From Kribbella sindirgiensis (lineage in GTDB: Bacteria; Actinomycetota; Actinomycetes; Propionibacteriales; Kribbellaceae), in NCBI RefSeq assembly GCF_004331435.1, contig NZ_SJKA01000005.1, positions 62,001-126,000 on the forward strand: DNA of 64,000 nt, written 5' to 3'. The position numbers were made by a program, and so were the translations under genes. A model generated the notes under the pieces. The model was not told the DNA's origin. It did no database searches and worked only from the letters and a program-made list of their open reading frames with translations. Position 1 is the stretch's first letter; each line of letters opens with the position of its first letter. This document shows, one piece after another, positions 54,193 through 62,644 of this stretch.

Positions 54193-54936
54193 ATGCGGCA
54201 GATCTCCGAAGCGCAGCTGACGCAGTTCCGGACCCAGGGGTACCTCGTCGTACCCGGCGTACTCACCGACGGTCAGATCGCCACCACCCGTCGACTCGTG
54301 GCGGAGATGCTCGAACACCGACCGCCGGAAGGCGTCGGCGCGCACTTCCTGTGGCCCGCGCTCGACGACACACACCCGCTGCTGGCGTTGTATCGCGCAG
54401 CGCGGATCGCGGAGCTGGCCGCCCAGTTGGTACGGCCGGAACTGAAGCTACTGGAGCCTGACCAGGCCCAGGTCGCGACGACGATTCCGCCGTGGCCGCA
54501 CCGACCCGGCGGACCGCACGTCGACGGGATCACGCCAGGCCTCGAGGACGGCACGCCGGGGACGTTCACGATGCTCGCCGGACTATGGCTGACATCCCAG
54601 GAGGAGCTGAACCGGGGCAATCTCTATATCTGGCCGGGGACACATCTTCGGTTCGGCGCCTACCTGGCCGAACGTGGCGCCGACGCGCTGACCCGGGTCG
54701 ACGAGATGAACCCGGGTCCGTACCCCGACGTCCCGCTCGGCGATCCTGTCCAGGCCACCGGTGCGGCGGGCAGCGTGCTCTTCGCGCACTATCTCCTCGC
54801 GCACAACATCGGCGGTCACTCCGGCAGCGCGAACGACGGACGCCGCGAGACCCTCTACTACCGCCTCCGCACCGAGACTCACCGCGCCCGCTGGCGCGAA
54901 GCCGTCACCACTCCCCTTCTCGAATTCAGGACCTGA
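54193..54936 (+). CDS. Phytanoyl-CoA dioxygenase (PhyH) family protein
   Basis: 247-aa Fe(II)/2-oxoglutarate oxygenase. The iron ligands are H-V-D-G-I-T (H-x-D) near residue 111 and a later H-N-I-G-G-H-S, with R-R-E-T-L-Y-Y-R for the cosubstrate. It is preceded by an enoyl-CoA hydratase, but the two need not act together. The substrate is unknown. The second 97-bp element begins 56 bp after its stop. Confidence 0.85.
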   Translation: MRQISEAQLTQFRTQGYLVVPGVLTDGQIATTRRLVAEMLEHRPPEGVGAHFLWPALDDTHPLLALYRAARIAELAAQLVRPELKLLEPDQAQVATTIPPWPHRPGGPHVDGITPGLEDGTPGTFTMLAGLWLTSQEELNRGNLYIWPGTHLRFGAYLAERGADALTRVDEMNPGPYPDVPLGDPVQATGAAGSVLFAHYLLAHNIGGHSGSANDGRRETLYYRLRTETHRARWREAVTTPLLEFRT

Positions 54937-54992
54937 GCGGCTCTGCTGTCGTCGGCCGGGGGACCTGTCAGTCCGCAAGCCAGCCATCTTGT

Positions 54993-55089
54993 GCAGGTCG
55001 ACAGTACGTATACGTCCACTGCCCGGCATTCCAGCTGGCCGCCAGGCGTGCGGTCACGGGTAGTAGACGTATACGTACTGTCCAGCTGC
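54993..55089. repeat. 97-bp inverted-repeat element, copy 2
   Basis: Same length and layout as the copy at 40575-40671. The left arm 54993-55016 is identical to that of copy 1. The right arm 55066-55089 pairs with it at 22 of 24 positions. The middle is related but diverged. It lies between convergent genes (PhyH ends at 54936, EEP at 55206). The rest of this 269-bp gap holds no gene. Confidence 0.85.
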
Positions 55090-55205
55090 AGCTCCCGGCC
55101 CGGCACGGCCCAACCACACAATCGACGTTGTGCATGAGATCCGTATGTCGGACGCCTGTTGGTGCGGATCTGGTGCACAAAGTGGAGCGACCAGGTGGGA
55201 CTGGG

Positions 55206-55901
55206 TCAGGAGCTGAGTTCGATCAGCATCGGGAGGTGGTCGGAGGCGGCGGCGAGGTCTTCCGAGGACGCGGGGGTCGGGAGGATGCGGCCCTGGAGGG
55301 GTGGTGTCAGGTGGGCGCCGTCGATGCGTTTGTGGGGGTTGGTGGAGCTGAAGGTGGGGCCTGCGTCGGCGCCTAGGTCGGTCAGGCCTTCCTCGGTCAG
55401 GCGTTTCCAGACGGGGCCGTCGGGTTCCTCGTTCAGGTCGCCGGTGAGGAGGTACGGCGTGCCGAAGGTGCGGCAGCGCTTCAGGATCTGTTCGAGTTCG
55501 AACTGACGGCCGAGGATGTGCAGGCCGAGGTGACAGCAGACGACGGTGACCGGTGCCGTGCCGACGAGGACCTGGCCGCCGACGGCTCCGCCGGGCAGCT
55601 GGGTGGCGACGAAGTTCAGGCGCCGGCGGATGAACGGGCGCCGGATCCGCCAGTGCAGCGGTTCGATCAGCTCGATGCCGTCGGCAACGAGGATGGCGTT
55701 GCGGGCGGACGCCGCGACGTACCGCAGCCCGAAGGAGGCCGCCATCGCCCGGCGCTTGCGTCGCGTGCCCCACCACGTCGGCGCCTCCTGGACGAGCATC
55801 ACGTCCGGCGCGCACGCCTTCACGACCCGAGCGAGCGCCGTACGGTCGTCTCCCCAGCGGTGAACGTTGTACGACAGCACCCGCAGGGCGCCGTCACTCA
55901 T
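55206..55901 (-). CDS. Endonuclease/exonuclease/phosphatase family protein
   Basis: 231-aa EEP-fold phosphodiesterase. L-S-Y-N-V-H and V-Q-E-A (metal ligands), G-D-L-N-E-E-P near 150 and the closing S-D-H-L-P are the catalytic signatures. No signal peptide is visible, so it acts in the cytoplasm, on an unknown phosphodiester. ATG 55901 overlaps the ROK stop (ATGA). Confidence 0.9.
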   Translation of the reverse strand: MSDGALRVLSYNVHRWGDDRTALARVVKACAPDVMLVQEAPTWWGTRRKRRAMAASFGLRYVAASARNAILVADGIELIEPLHWRIRRPFIRRRLNFVATQLPGGAVGGQVLVGTAPVTVVCCHLGLHILGRQFELEQILKRCRTFGTPYLLTGDLNEEPDGPVWKRLTEEGLTDLGADAGPTFSSTNPHKRIDGAHLTPPLQGRILPTPASSEDLAAASDHLPMLIELSS

Positions 55902-57031
55902 GCGTCAGGGTCGCCGTTCAGGTCGGCGTGGTGCAGGTCAGGGTCGGCGCGCATTCCGGTACGCCGTCCCGCGGTCTTCCGGGCCGCCCGCTCCAGACGG
56001 GTCGACCGTCCACGCGCCGCGGCCGTCTTCGCGGTCACGGCCGTGGTCTTCACCCGGACCCGGCGCAGCCACGTCGCCTCTTCGCGCGCCAGGTCGGCCG
56101 CACCGACCATGCCCGCGTCCGGCCCGAGCACCGCGCGGACGATCCGCGCCTCCGGGCGGAACCCGCGACCGGTCAGGGTCCGCTTGAACGCCTCGCGCGC
56201 GGGAGCCAGCAGCAGCTCACCCGCGTCGGACACGCCGCCGCCGATCACGAACGTGCCCGGATCCAGCGCGGCAGCCAGGTTCGCGAGGCCGATGCCGAGC
56301 CAGCGGCCGACGTCCTCGAGCAGCTCGACCGCGACCGGGTCGCCGTCCTTGGCCAGCGCTGTCACCATCGGGCCGTTGATCTTGCGCGGATCGCCCTCGG
56401 CCGCCCGCAGCAGGTTGTGCGCGACCGGCGAGCCGGACAGCGCGAGCTCCCGGGCCTCCCGGGTGAGTGCGTTGCCGGAGGCGTACTGCTCCCAGCAGCC
56501 GCGGTTCCCGCACTCGCAGCGGTGACCGCCCGGCACGACCTGCATGTGCCCGAACTCGCCCGCGATCCCGAACTTCCCGCGCTGCAACGCGCCGTCGTTC
56601 AGGATCGCGCCGCCGATGCCGGTGCCGAGGGTGACGCACACGAGATGGCTCTCGCCCTGGCCGCCGCCGAACCGCCACTCGGACCAGGCGGCCGCGTTGG
56701 CGTCGTTCTCGACCACGACCGGCAGGCCGAGCCGGCGCTCGACCGCGTCCCGCAGCGGCTCGTGCCGCCAGGCGAGATGTGGCGCGAACAGCACCGACGA
56801 CCGGGTGCCGTCGACGAACCCGGCGGCGCCGATGCCGACCGCGATCACGTCGTGCCGCGACTCCAGGTCGTGGACGATCTCCGCGATCGCGTCCTCGGTC
56901 TCCTTGGGGTCGGTCGTCGGCGTGTCCCGCCGTACCCGGTCCAGGATGTTGGCCTGCGGGTCGACCACCCCGGCGGCGACCTTGGTCCCGCCGATGTCGA
57001 TCCCGATCGTCAAAGCCTGCGTCAAAGCCAA
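55898..57031 (-). CDS. ROK-family glucokinase-like protein with basic C-terminal tail
   Basis: 377 aa. ATP site D-I-G-G-T-K near residue 12, the sugar-binding E-N-D-A-N-A-A-A-W-S, and the zinc motif C-E-C-G-N-R-G-C-W-E-Q-Y are present, as in actinobacterial GlkA. After the ROK domain ends near 320, a basic, disordered tail of about 55 residues follows, with K-T-T-A-V-T-A-K and R-A-A-R-K-T-A-G-R-R. The start is TTG 57031 with GAGGAAGG upstream. A second ROK gene lies 58 bp upstream. Confidence 0.9.
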   Translation of the reverse strand: MALTQALTIGIDIGGTKVAAGVVDPQANILDRVRRDTPTTDPKETEDAIAEIVHDLESRHDVIAVGIGAAGFVDGTRSSVLFAPHLAWRHEPLRDAVERRLGLPVVVENDANAAAWSEWRFGGGQGESHLVCVTLGTGIGGAILNDGALQRGKFGIAGEFGHMQVVPGGHRCECGNRGCWEQYASGNALTREARELALSGSPVAHNLLRAAEGDPRKINGPMVTALAKDGDPVAVELLEDVGRWLGIGLANLAAALDPGTFVIGGGVSDAGELLLAPAREAFKRTLTGRGFRPEARIVRAVLGPDAGMVGAADLAREEATWLRRVRVKTTAVTAKTAAARGRSTRLERAARKTAGRRTGMRADPDLHHADLNGDPDA

Positions 57032-57089
57032 GGTTCGACCTTCCTCGCGACCCCCGGTGGACTGCCCCCAGTATCCCAGGTCAGGACAA

Positions 57090-58049
57090 TCATCGGGACA
57101 CGGCCGGGCGGCGGGCCAGGTCGGCGGCGCCGATCAGGCCGGCGTCGTTGCCCAGCTCGGCGAGCGTGAACGGCGCGTGCGGGCGGTTGGCCTTGGCGGG
57201 CAGCACCTTCTCGAACGCCTGGACGGCGGACTTCATGATCAGGTCCTTCGCCGCGCTCACACCGCCGCCGATCACGACCAGTGTCGGGTCGAAGATCGTC
57301 GCCAGGCTGGCCACTCCTTCGCCCAGCCAGCGGCCCAGGTCGTCGAGCAGCTCGACCGCGCACGGGTCGCCCTGCACCGCCGCGTCGGTGATCATCGGGC
57401 CGGTCAGCTCGGCCGCGTCGGTGATCCCGCAGACGCTCAGCATCTGCACCGCCGCCAGCGACCCCGACTCGGCCTGCGCCCGGCCCTCACGGACGAGCGC
57501 CTTCCCGGAGGCGTACTGCTCGAAGCAGCCACGAGATCCGCAACCACACCGATGCCCACCGGGTACGACGCGCATGTGGCCGAGCTCGGCCGCGACACCG
57601 TGGGCGCCGCGGAGCAGCTCGCCGTCGATCACCACGCCGCCGCCGATCCCGGTGCCGACCGTGATGCAGACCATGTGCTCGACGTCCTTGGCCGCGCCGA
57701 ACGCGAACTCGCCCCAGGCCGCCGCGTTCGCGTCGTTCTCGACCACGACCGGGATCTTCAGCTCCTTCGCGACCCGCGCGCCGAGCGGCTCGTCCCGCCA
57801 GGCCAGGTTCGGCGCGAACAGCACCGTCGACCGGTCCGAGGAGACGAAGCCGGCCGCGCCGATCCCGACCGCTTCCACGGCGTGGTTCGCGATCAGTTCG
57901 GCGGCCGCGTCGCAGATCGCCGCCGCGGTGGCGTCGACCGAGTCGGCCGGGGTGTCGCGATGCGTCCGCGCGATGATCGCGCCGTGCTCGTCGACCACAC
58001 CGGCCGCGATCTTCGTACCGCCGACGTCGATGCCGATCGTCAGTCCCAT
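57090..58049 (-). CDS. ROK-family glucokinase (GlkA-like)
   Basis: 319 aa, close in length and motif set to streptomycete GlkA: I-G-I-D-V-G-G-T-K, V-E-N-D-A-N-A-A-A-W-G, C-G-C-G-S-R-G-C-F-E-Q-Y and V-I-G-G-G-V-S. It probably phosphorylates glucose with ATP. Together with the neighbouring ROK gene it forms a tandem paralogue pair. ATG 58049 overlaps the end of the DUF5304-like gene by 10 bases and has GAGGA upstream. Confidence 0.92.
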   Translation of the reverse strand: MGLTIGIDVGGTKIAAGVVDEHGAIIARTHRDTPADSVDATAAAICDAAAELIANHAVEAVGIGAAGFVSSDRSTVLFAPNLAWRDEPLGARVAKELKIPVVVENDANAAAWGEFAFGAAKDVEHMVCITVGTGIGGGVVIDGELLRGAHGVAAELGHMRVVPGGHRCGCGSRGCFEQYASGKALVREGRAQAESGSLAAVQMLSVCGITDAAELTGPMITDAAVQGDPCAVELLDDLGRWLGEGVASLATIFDPTLVVIGGGVSAAKDLIMKSAVQAFEKVLPAKANRPHAPFTLAELGNDAGLIGAADLARRPAVSR

Positions 58050-58465
58050 GGTTCGGGGTCCTCACTCACGTCGATCCGGTCCACCCGGGACCGGGCCGGT
58101 TCCTGGGCCGGTTCTTGGGCCGGTTCCTCCTCCGGTCGCGAGGACCGCGACGCTGCGTCCTCCCGCGTCTGCCGGGCCGCGTCCGCGGCGGCCTCCAGCA
58201 GAGATCTCACTGAGCCGAGCACGTGCGCGGCCGCCGTCGACAGCTGCTCGATCGTCTCCGGGCTGGTGCTCCGCACCCGGTGGATCAGCTGACAGACCGG
58301 GCACCAGACACAGTCTGGCCCCAACTTGTGCTCATCGGCAGGCTCATCGACAGTCTGATGGGCAGCAGTCTCCTCGGCAGGAGGCGCGTCATGAGCAGCG
58401 TTCTGCAGTACGGCGAACAGCTTGGCGGCCTCTTCTGCGACCGAACCGATGGGTTCCTTGCTCAC
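58040..58465 (-). CDS. DUF5304-like protein with a C-x2-C knuckle
   Basis: 141 aa. A helical N-terminus precedes D-C-V-W-C-P-V-C-Q-L-I-H near residues 51-62, a likely metal knuckle, then an amphipathic helix (70-100) and a low-complexity acidic tail with E-E-P-A-Q-E-P-A-Q-E-P-A repeats. GTG 58465 overlaps the ArsA stop (GTGA). The gene joins ArsA and the ROK gene as one coupled run. Its role is unknown. Confidence 0.8.
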   Translation of the reverse strand: MSKEPIGSVAEEAAKLFAVLQNAAHDAPPAEETAAHQTVDEPADEHKLGPDCVWCPVCQLIHRVRSTSPETIEQLSTAAAHVLGSVRSLLEAAADAARQTREDAASRSSRPEEEPAQEPAQEPARSRVDRIDVSEDPEPWD

Positions 58466-59763
58466 CTGGCGGCCTCGCGACGGGTGAGCTGTTCGAGGTA
58501 CTCCGCCGTCAGGCCCTGCGCCAGCTCCTGTGCCGACTCCAGCGGGCCTGATCCGCTCGGCACCTCGGGCGCAACCGGCCGCGCGGTCTCCCGTGGCGAG
58601 AACCGCACCTGCAACCGGCCTTCGTCCAGCCGTGCGCCCGCGACCACGCCCCGCGCCAGGGCGGCAGGCAGCGGCAGCACCCGGCGGTACGACCCGACGG
58701 TGATGATCAGTTCGTCCCCGTGCCGCGCGAGCTCGAGCTCGTCGGCGGATGCCAACGGCAACGGCATCGTCAGCGTGTACGTCCGCCCGTCGGTGTCGAT
58801 GTGCCGATCCACCCACAGCGACGTGTCGTCGGTGGCGCGCGCGAACGGGTCGTCCCCGCCGTACATCTCGACCGCGAACGCGGCCAGCTCCTCGACGCCG
58901 ACCGGCTCACAGACGCGGTACGGCGACTCCCAGATCGGCAACGGCCGGAACGAGTCCGCGACCTCCTCGAGGATCCCCCGCTGCGCGGCGACCCACTGCC
59001 GGCGCCACGTGTCGGCCCCGGCCGCCGGGAACACCCGGTTCGCCACGACGCCGTCCACGCGGTACCCGTACAGAGAAAGCCTGGTCAGCGACCGCCGGGC
59101 CTCGGCGACCACGACGGCCTCCGGCGTCAGCACCAGCCGCACCGAGGCGTCCGGGCCGGCCAGCAGCGAGCGGATGTCGGACAGGTCGGCCTGCAGCCGG
59201 CGCAGCGCGTCGAAGACGTTGTCGTCCGGCATCGGAAGCGTCGACCCGCTGAGGAACGGCCGGAACGTGCGCATCATCTTCCGCTCGGCGTTGAAGATGC
59301 GGTCCAGGTACCAGTTCAGCGCCTCGGGCAGCCCGAGCAGCCGGAGCGTCTCCGCGGTCGGCGCGCAGTCGACGACGATCACGTCCCAGCGCCCCGACCG
59401 GACGTGGTCGCGTACCTCGAGCAACGCCAGGACCTCCGCGGCCCCGGGCAGCACGGTCAGCTCCTCGGCCTCGATCGGGTCGACGCCGACCATGTGCAGC
59501 ACCGACCGCAGGTACGACTGGATGTCACCCCAGGACCGCTCGAACTTGCGCTGCGCGTCGATCTGCTGAACGAACAGCAGGTCGTCGATCTCGGTCGGCT
59601 CCGGGCCGACCTCGGAGTCGAACGCGTCCGACAGCGAGTGCGCGGCGTCCGTCGACAGCACCAGCGTCCGCAGCCCGCGCAGGGCCGCGAGCGTGGCCGT
59701 CCCGGCAGCGGAGGTCGTCTTGCCTACGCCACCTTTACCTGTGTACAGCAGTACCCGAGTCAC
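58462..59763 (-). CDS. ArsA/GET3-like ATPase
   Basis: 433 aa. Deviant Walker A G-K-G-G-V-G-K-T-T near residue 10, switch D-A-A-H-S near 40 and V-V-D-C-A-P-T-A-E-T near 135 are typical of ArsA/GET3-type dimeric ATPases. The C-terminal 90 residues form an alpha-crystallin-like sheet, as in the mycobacterial Rv2184c type. No arsenite pump is present, so a chaperone or targeting role is more likely than arsenic resistance. The start is GTG 59763, 4 bases after the SRPBCC stop. Confidence 0.9.
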   Translation of the reverse strand: MTRVLLYTGKGGVGKTTSAAGTATLAALRGLRTLVLSTDAAHSLSDAFDSEVGPEPTEIDDLLFVQQIDAQRKFERSWGDIQSYLRSVLHMVGVDPIEAEELTVLPGAAEVLALLEVRDHVRSGRWDVIVVDCAPTAETLRLLGLPEALNWYLDRIFNAERKMMRTFRPFLSGSTLPMPDDNVFDALRRLQADLSDIRSLLAGPDASVRLVLTPEAVVVAEARRSLTRLSLYGYRVDGVVANRVFPAAGADTWRRQWVAAQRGILEEVADSFRPLPIWESPYRVCEPVGVEELAAFAVEMYGGDDPFARATDDTSLWVDRHIDTDGRTYTLTMPLPLASADELELARHGDELIITVGSYRRVLPLPAALARGVVAGARLDEGRLQVRFSPRETARPVAPEVPSGSGPLESAQELAQGLTAEYLEQLTRREAAR

Positions 59764-59767
59764 TGGA

Positions 59768-60199
59768 TCAGGACTCGACGCGCTTCTTGAGGCCCTTGAG
59801 GGCCGTGTCGATGATGACCTTCTCGGCCTTGCGCTTGAGCATCCCGATCATCGGGATCGCCACGTCCACGGCCAGCCGGTACGTCACCTCGGTCCCTTCT
59901 GGGCCCAGGTCCTTGAGGACATAGGCGCCGTCCATCCCCTTCACCATCTTCGCCTCGACCAGCGTCCAGGTCACCTCGTTGCGGGACCAGACGTAGGCCA
60001 ACGTGTACTCGTCCGAGATCGCGCCGGCGTCCACCTTGAACCGCACCTTGTTCGGCCGCCCGGCCTCGTCGGTGGACAGCACCTCGGTCTCCCGCATCGA
60101 GTCGGCCCATTCCGGGTACGCCGCGAAGTCCGCGATCACCGCCATGATCTCTTTGGGGGTCGCGTTCACCTGGATGGTCGAGGTGGTCTGTTCCGCCAT
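59768..60199 (-). CDS. SRPBCC family protein (polyketide cyclase/TB16.3-like)
   Basis: 143 aa with the lipid-binding START/SRPBCC fold: V-N-A-T-P-K-E-I-M-A-V-I-A-D-F, Y-P-E-W, and a C-terminal helix with M-L-K-R-K-A-E-K-V-I. In M. tuberculosis a similar SRPBCC gene (Rv2185c) sits next to the ArsA-like gene. It may deliver a hydrophobic ligand to a membrane enzyme. ATG 60199 has AGAGGTG upstream; it lies inside the end of the previous gene. Confidence 0.88.
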   Translation of the reverse strand: MAEQTTSTIQVNATPKEIMAVIADFAAYPEWADSMRETEVLSTDEAGRPNKVRFKVDAGAISDEYTLAYVWSRNEVTWTLVEAKMVKGMDGAYVLKDLGPEGTEVTYRLAVDVAIPMIGMLKRKAEKVIIDTALKGLKKRVES

Positions 60200-60669
60200 C
60201 GATTCACCTCTTCGCTTGCCTGGGCCGGGTGCTGCGGGACCGCTGGACCCCCCGATGGATCCGCGTCCTCCCCGGAGACTATCGCGGGATCGGATCCGGC
60301 ACGGCGTTCGCCCGCCGCGCGGCCCTGTTCGATCTCGTCCTTGAACGCCCACAACCGCTCCCGGTACGCCGCGACGTACCGCTCCTTCAAGCGCTCGACC
60401 GCGCGGCCGCGGACCGGTTTCGCGGGGTCGGCCCGCAGGTACCAGTGCACGACGACCCCGTCCCGGACCGCTTCCAGCCACCATTCCGCCGTACCGATCG
60501 CGGCGCCGGTGACGGACCACCGGACCCCCTCGAGGCCGCGGCGCTCGGACGGCGTCAGCGTGAGGTCCGGCCACCATTCATGCCACAGGGTGTCCGAACC
60601 GAGCCGCTCGGCGACGTAGGCTGGATGAGCAACGACCAGGTCGTCGCAACTGATGTCGAGCAATGGCAT
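60166..60669 (-). CDS. SRPBCC-fold protein, Rv2186c-like position
   Basis: 167 aa. The N-terminal D-D-L-V-V-A-H-P-A-Y-V-A, L-W-H-E-W-W-P-D-L and W-Y-L-R-A strands indicate a divergent SRPBCC/cyclase fold; the last 45 residues are a disordered Arg/Pro-rich tail. The tail overlaps the start of the next SRPBCC gene by 34 bases. ATG 60669 has TAGGTT six bases upstream, suggesting a leaderless operon start. Confidence 0.85.
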   Translation of the reverse strand: MPLLDISCDDLVVAHPAYVAERLGSDTLWHEWWPDLTLTPSERRGLEGVRWSVTGAAIGTAEWWLEAVRDGVVVHWYLRADPAKPVRGRAVERLKERYVAAYRERLWAFKDEIEQGRAAGERRAGSDPAIVSGEDADPSGGPAVPQHPAQASEEVNRWRNRPPRPSR

Positions 60670-60777
60670 AGCTAGAACCTAGTTCCGTGGGTCACATAAA
60701 CCTGGCTACTTGTGGGTAGGTGACTGTAGCGTGCGCCGGAAGTCGACAATTCGTGACCGACTGAGGAGACGACGCGG

Positions 60778-62565
60778 ATGCGTGAGTACACCGTTCCTGC
60801 TGTGACAGACCCGGCCACCGGGAGCCTGAGCGACCCGGTGTGGGCGAACGCGTCCTCTCATCCTGACACCGCCGTGTTCAGCCGCCGCACCGGCGCGAGC
60901 TGGACCGACGTGACGGCTGCCGAGTTCGCGCAGCAGGTGACGGCGGTCGCCAAGGGCCTGATCGCGGCCGGGGTGAAGCACGGTGAGCGGGTCGCCCTGC
61001 TCAGCCCGACGCGGTACGAGTGGACCCTGGTCGACTACGCGATCTGGTCCATCGGCGCGGTCACCGTGCCGATCTACGAGACCTCCTCGACGTCGCAGAT
61101 CCAGTGGATCCTGACCGACTCCGAGGCGGTCGTCGCCGTCGTCGAGAACGCCACCCACGGCGCGGTCGTCGAGTCCTCCCGGGCCGAGGCGCCAGCGCTG
61201 CAGGAGGTCTGGCAGATCGAGGCCGGCGCCGTCGACCAGCTCACGGCGCTCGGCCAGGACGTCACCGACGCCGAGTTCGACAAGCGCCGCTCCGCGGTCT
61301 CGTCCTCGGACCTCGCGACCCTGATCTACACCTCCGGTACGACGGGACGCCCGAAGGGCTGCAAGATCAGCCACGCGAACTTCCTCGACGAACTCGGTCC
61401 CGCGGTGAAGATCCTCGACGACCTGTTCGACACCACCGGTGCGAGCACGTTGCTGTTCCTGCCGCTCGCGCACGTGTTCGCCCGGATCATCCAGGTCGGC
61501 TGCGTGATGAAGATGGTCAAGGTCGGGCACAGCGCCGACGTGAAGAACCTGGTCGAGGACCTCGGCGCGTTCAAGCCGACGTTCATCCTGAGCGTGCCGC
61601 GGGTGTTCGAGAAGGTGTTCAACTCGGCCAGCCAGAAGGCGCACGCCGACGGCAAGGGCAAGATCTTCGACGCCGCCGCGGAGACCGCGATCGCGTACTC
61701 GCAGGCGCAGGACAAGGGCGGCGCGTCGTTCGGGCTGAAGGCCAAGCACCTGCTGTTCGACCGGCTCGTCTTCGGCAAGCTGCGGGCGGTGCTCGGCGGC
61801 CAGGTGCAGTACGCCGTCTCCGGCGGCGCACCCCTCGGCGACAAGCTCGGTCACTTCTTCCGCGGGATCGGCGTACCGGTCCTGGAGGGGTACGGCCTGA
61901 CCGAGACCACCGCCGCGGTGTCGGTGAACCTGCCCGACGACATCCGCATCGGCACCGTGGGCCGGCCGCTTCCTGGTGTGACGGTCGGTGTCGCGGACGA
62001 CGGCGAACTGCTCTTCAAGGGCGGCCAGGTGATGCAGGGCTACTGGAAGAACGACGAGGCGACCGCGAACGCGATCGACGCCGACGGCTGGTTCCACACC
62101 GGCGACCTGGGCGAGTTCGACGTCGACGGGTTCATCAAGATCACCGGCCGGAAGAAGGAGATCCTGGTGACGGCCGGCGGGAAGAACGTCGCCCCGACGA
62201 TGCTCGAGGACCAAATCCGGCTGCACCCGCTGGTCAGTCAGTGCATGGTCGTCGGCGACGGCAAACCGTTCATCGCGGCACTGATCACCATCGACCCGGA
62301 AAACATCGTCCCGTGGGCCACCACCCGCGACAAGCCGACCGACGTCGCGAAGCTGACCCAGGACGCCGACCTGATCGCCGAAATCCAGAAGGCCGTCGAC
62401 GAGGCCAACGCCACGGTCTCCCACGCCGAGGCCATCAAAAAGTTCTCCATCCTCCCCACCGACTGGACCCAAGAGACCGGCGAACTCTCCCTGAAACTCT
62501 CCCTCCGCCGCCACATAGTCATGGAAAAACACGGCGACGACGTAGAGGCCCTCTACACGAAGTAG
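60778..62565 (+). CDS. fadD15: Long-chain acyl-CoA synthetase, FadD15-type
   Basis: 595-aa ANL-superfamily ligase activating fatty acids with ATP and CoA. AMP motif Y-T-S-G-T-T-G-R-P-K-G near 180, Y-G-L-T-E-T near 375, G-D-L-G near 445 and I-L-V-T-A-G-G-K-N-V near 467 are the family hallmarks. It starts at ATG 60778 after GAGGAG with a 9-10 base gap. It faces the ArsA/SRPBCC operon, as Rv2187 does in M. tuberculosis. Confidence 0.93.
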   Translation: MREYTVPAVTDPATGSLSDPVWANASSHPDTAVFSRRTGASWTDVTAAEFAQQVTAVAKGLIAAGVKHGERVALLSPTRYEWTLVDYAIWSIGAVTVPIYETSSTSQIQWILTDSEAVVAVVENATHGAVVESSRAEAPALQEVWQIEAGAVDQLTALGQDVTDAEFDKRRSAVSSSDLATLIYTSGTTGRPKGCKISHANFLDELGPAVKILDDLFDTTGASTLLFLPLAHVFARIIQVGCVMKMVKVGHSADVKNLVEDLGAFKPTFILSVPRVFEKVFNSASQKAHADGKGKIFDAAAETAIAYSQAQDKGGASFGLKAKHLLFDRLVFGKLRAVLGGQVQYAVSGGAPLGDKLGHFFRGIGVPVLEGYGLTETTAAVSVNLPDDIRIGTVGRPLPGVTVGVADDGELLFKGGQVMQGYWKNDEATANAIDADGWFHTGDLGEFDVDGFIKITGRKKEILVTAGGKNVAPTMLEDQIRLHPLVSQCMVVGDGKPFIAALITIDPENIVPWATTRDKPTDVAKLTQDADLIAEIQKAVDEANATVSHAEAIKKFSILPTDWTQETGELSLKLSLRRHIVMEKHGDDVEALYTK

Positions 62566-62577
62566 ACGGAATGGCGG

Positions 62578-62635
62578 GGCCGGGTTGGGGAGGATTTTCT
62601 GCCCGATTCGGCACGTAATCCTCCCCAACCCGGCC
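62578..62635. terminator. Strong bidirectional terminator hairpin
   Basis: GGCCGGGTTGGGGAGGATT (62578-62596) pairs perfectly, over 19 bp, with its complement at 62617-62635, with a 20-base loop. It lies between convergent fadD15 and the SDR gene and can stop both transcripts. Confidence 0.85.
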
Positions 62636-62644
62636 GAAGCCTCC

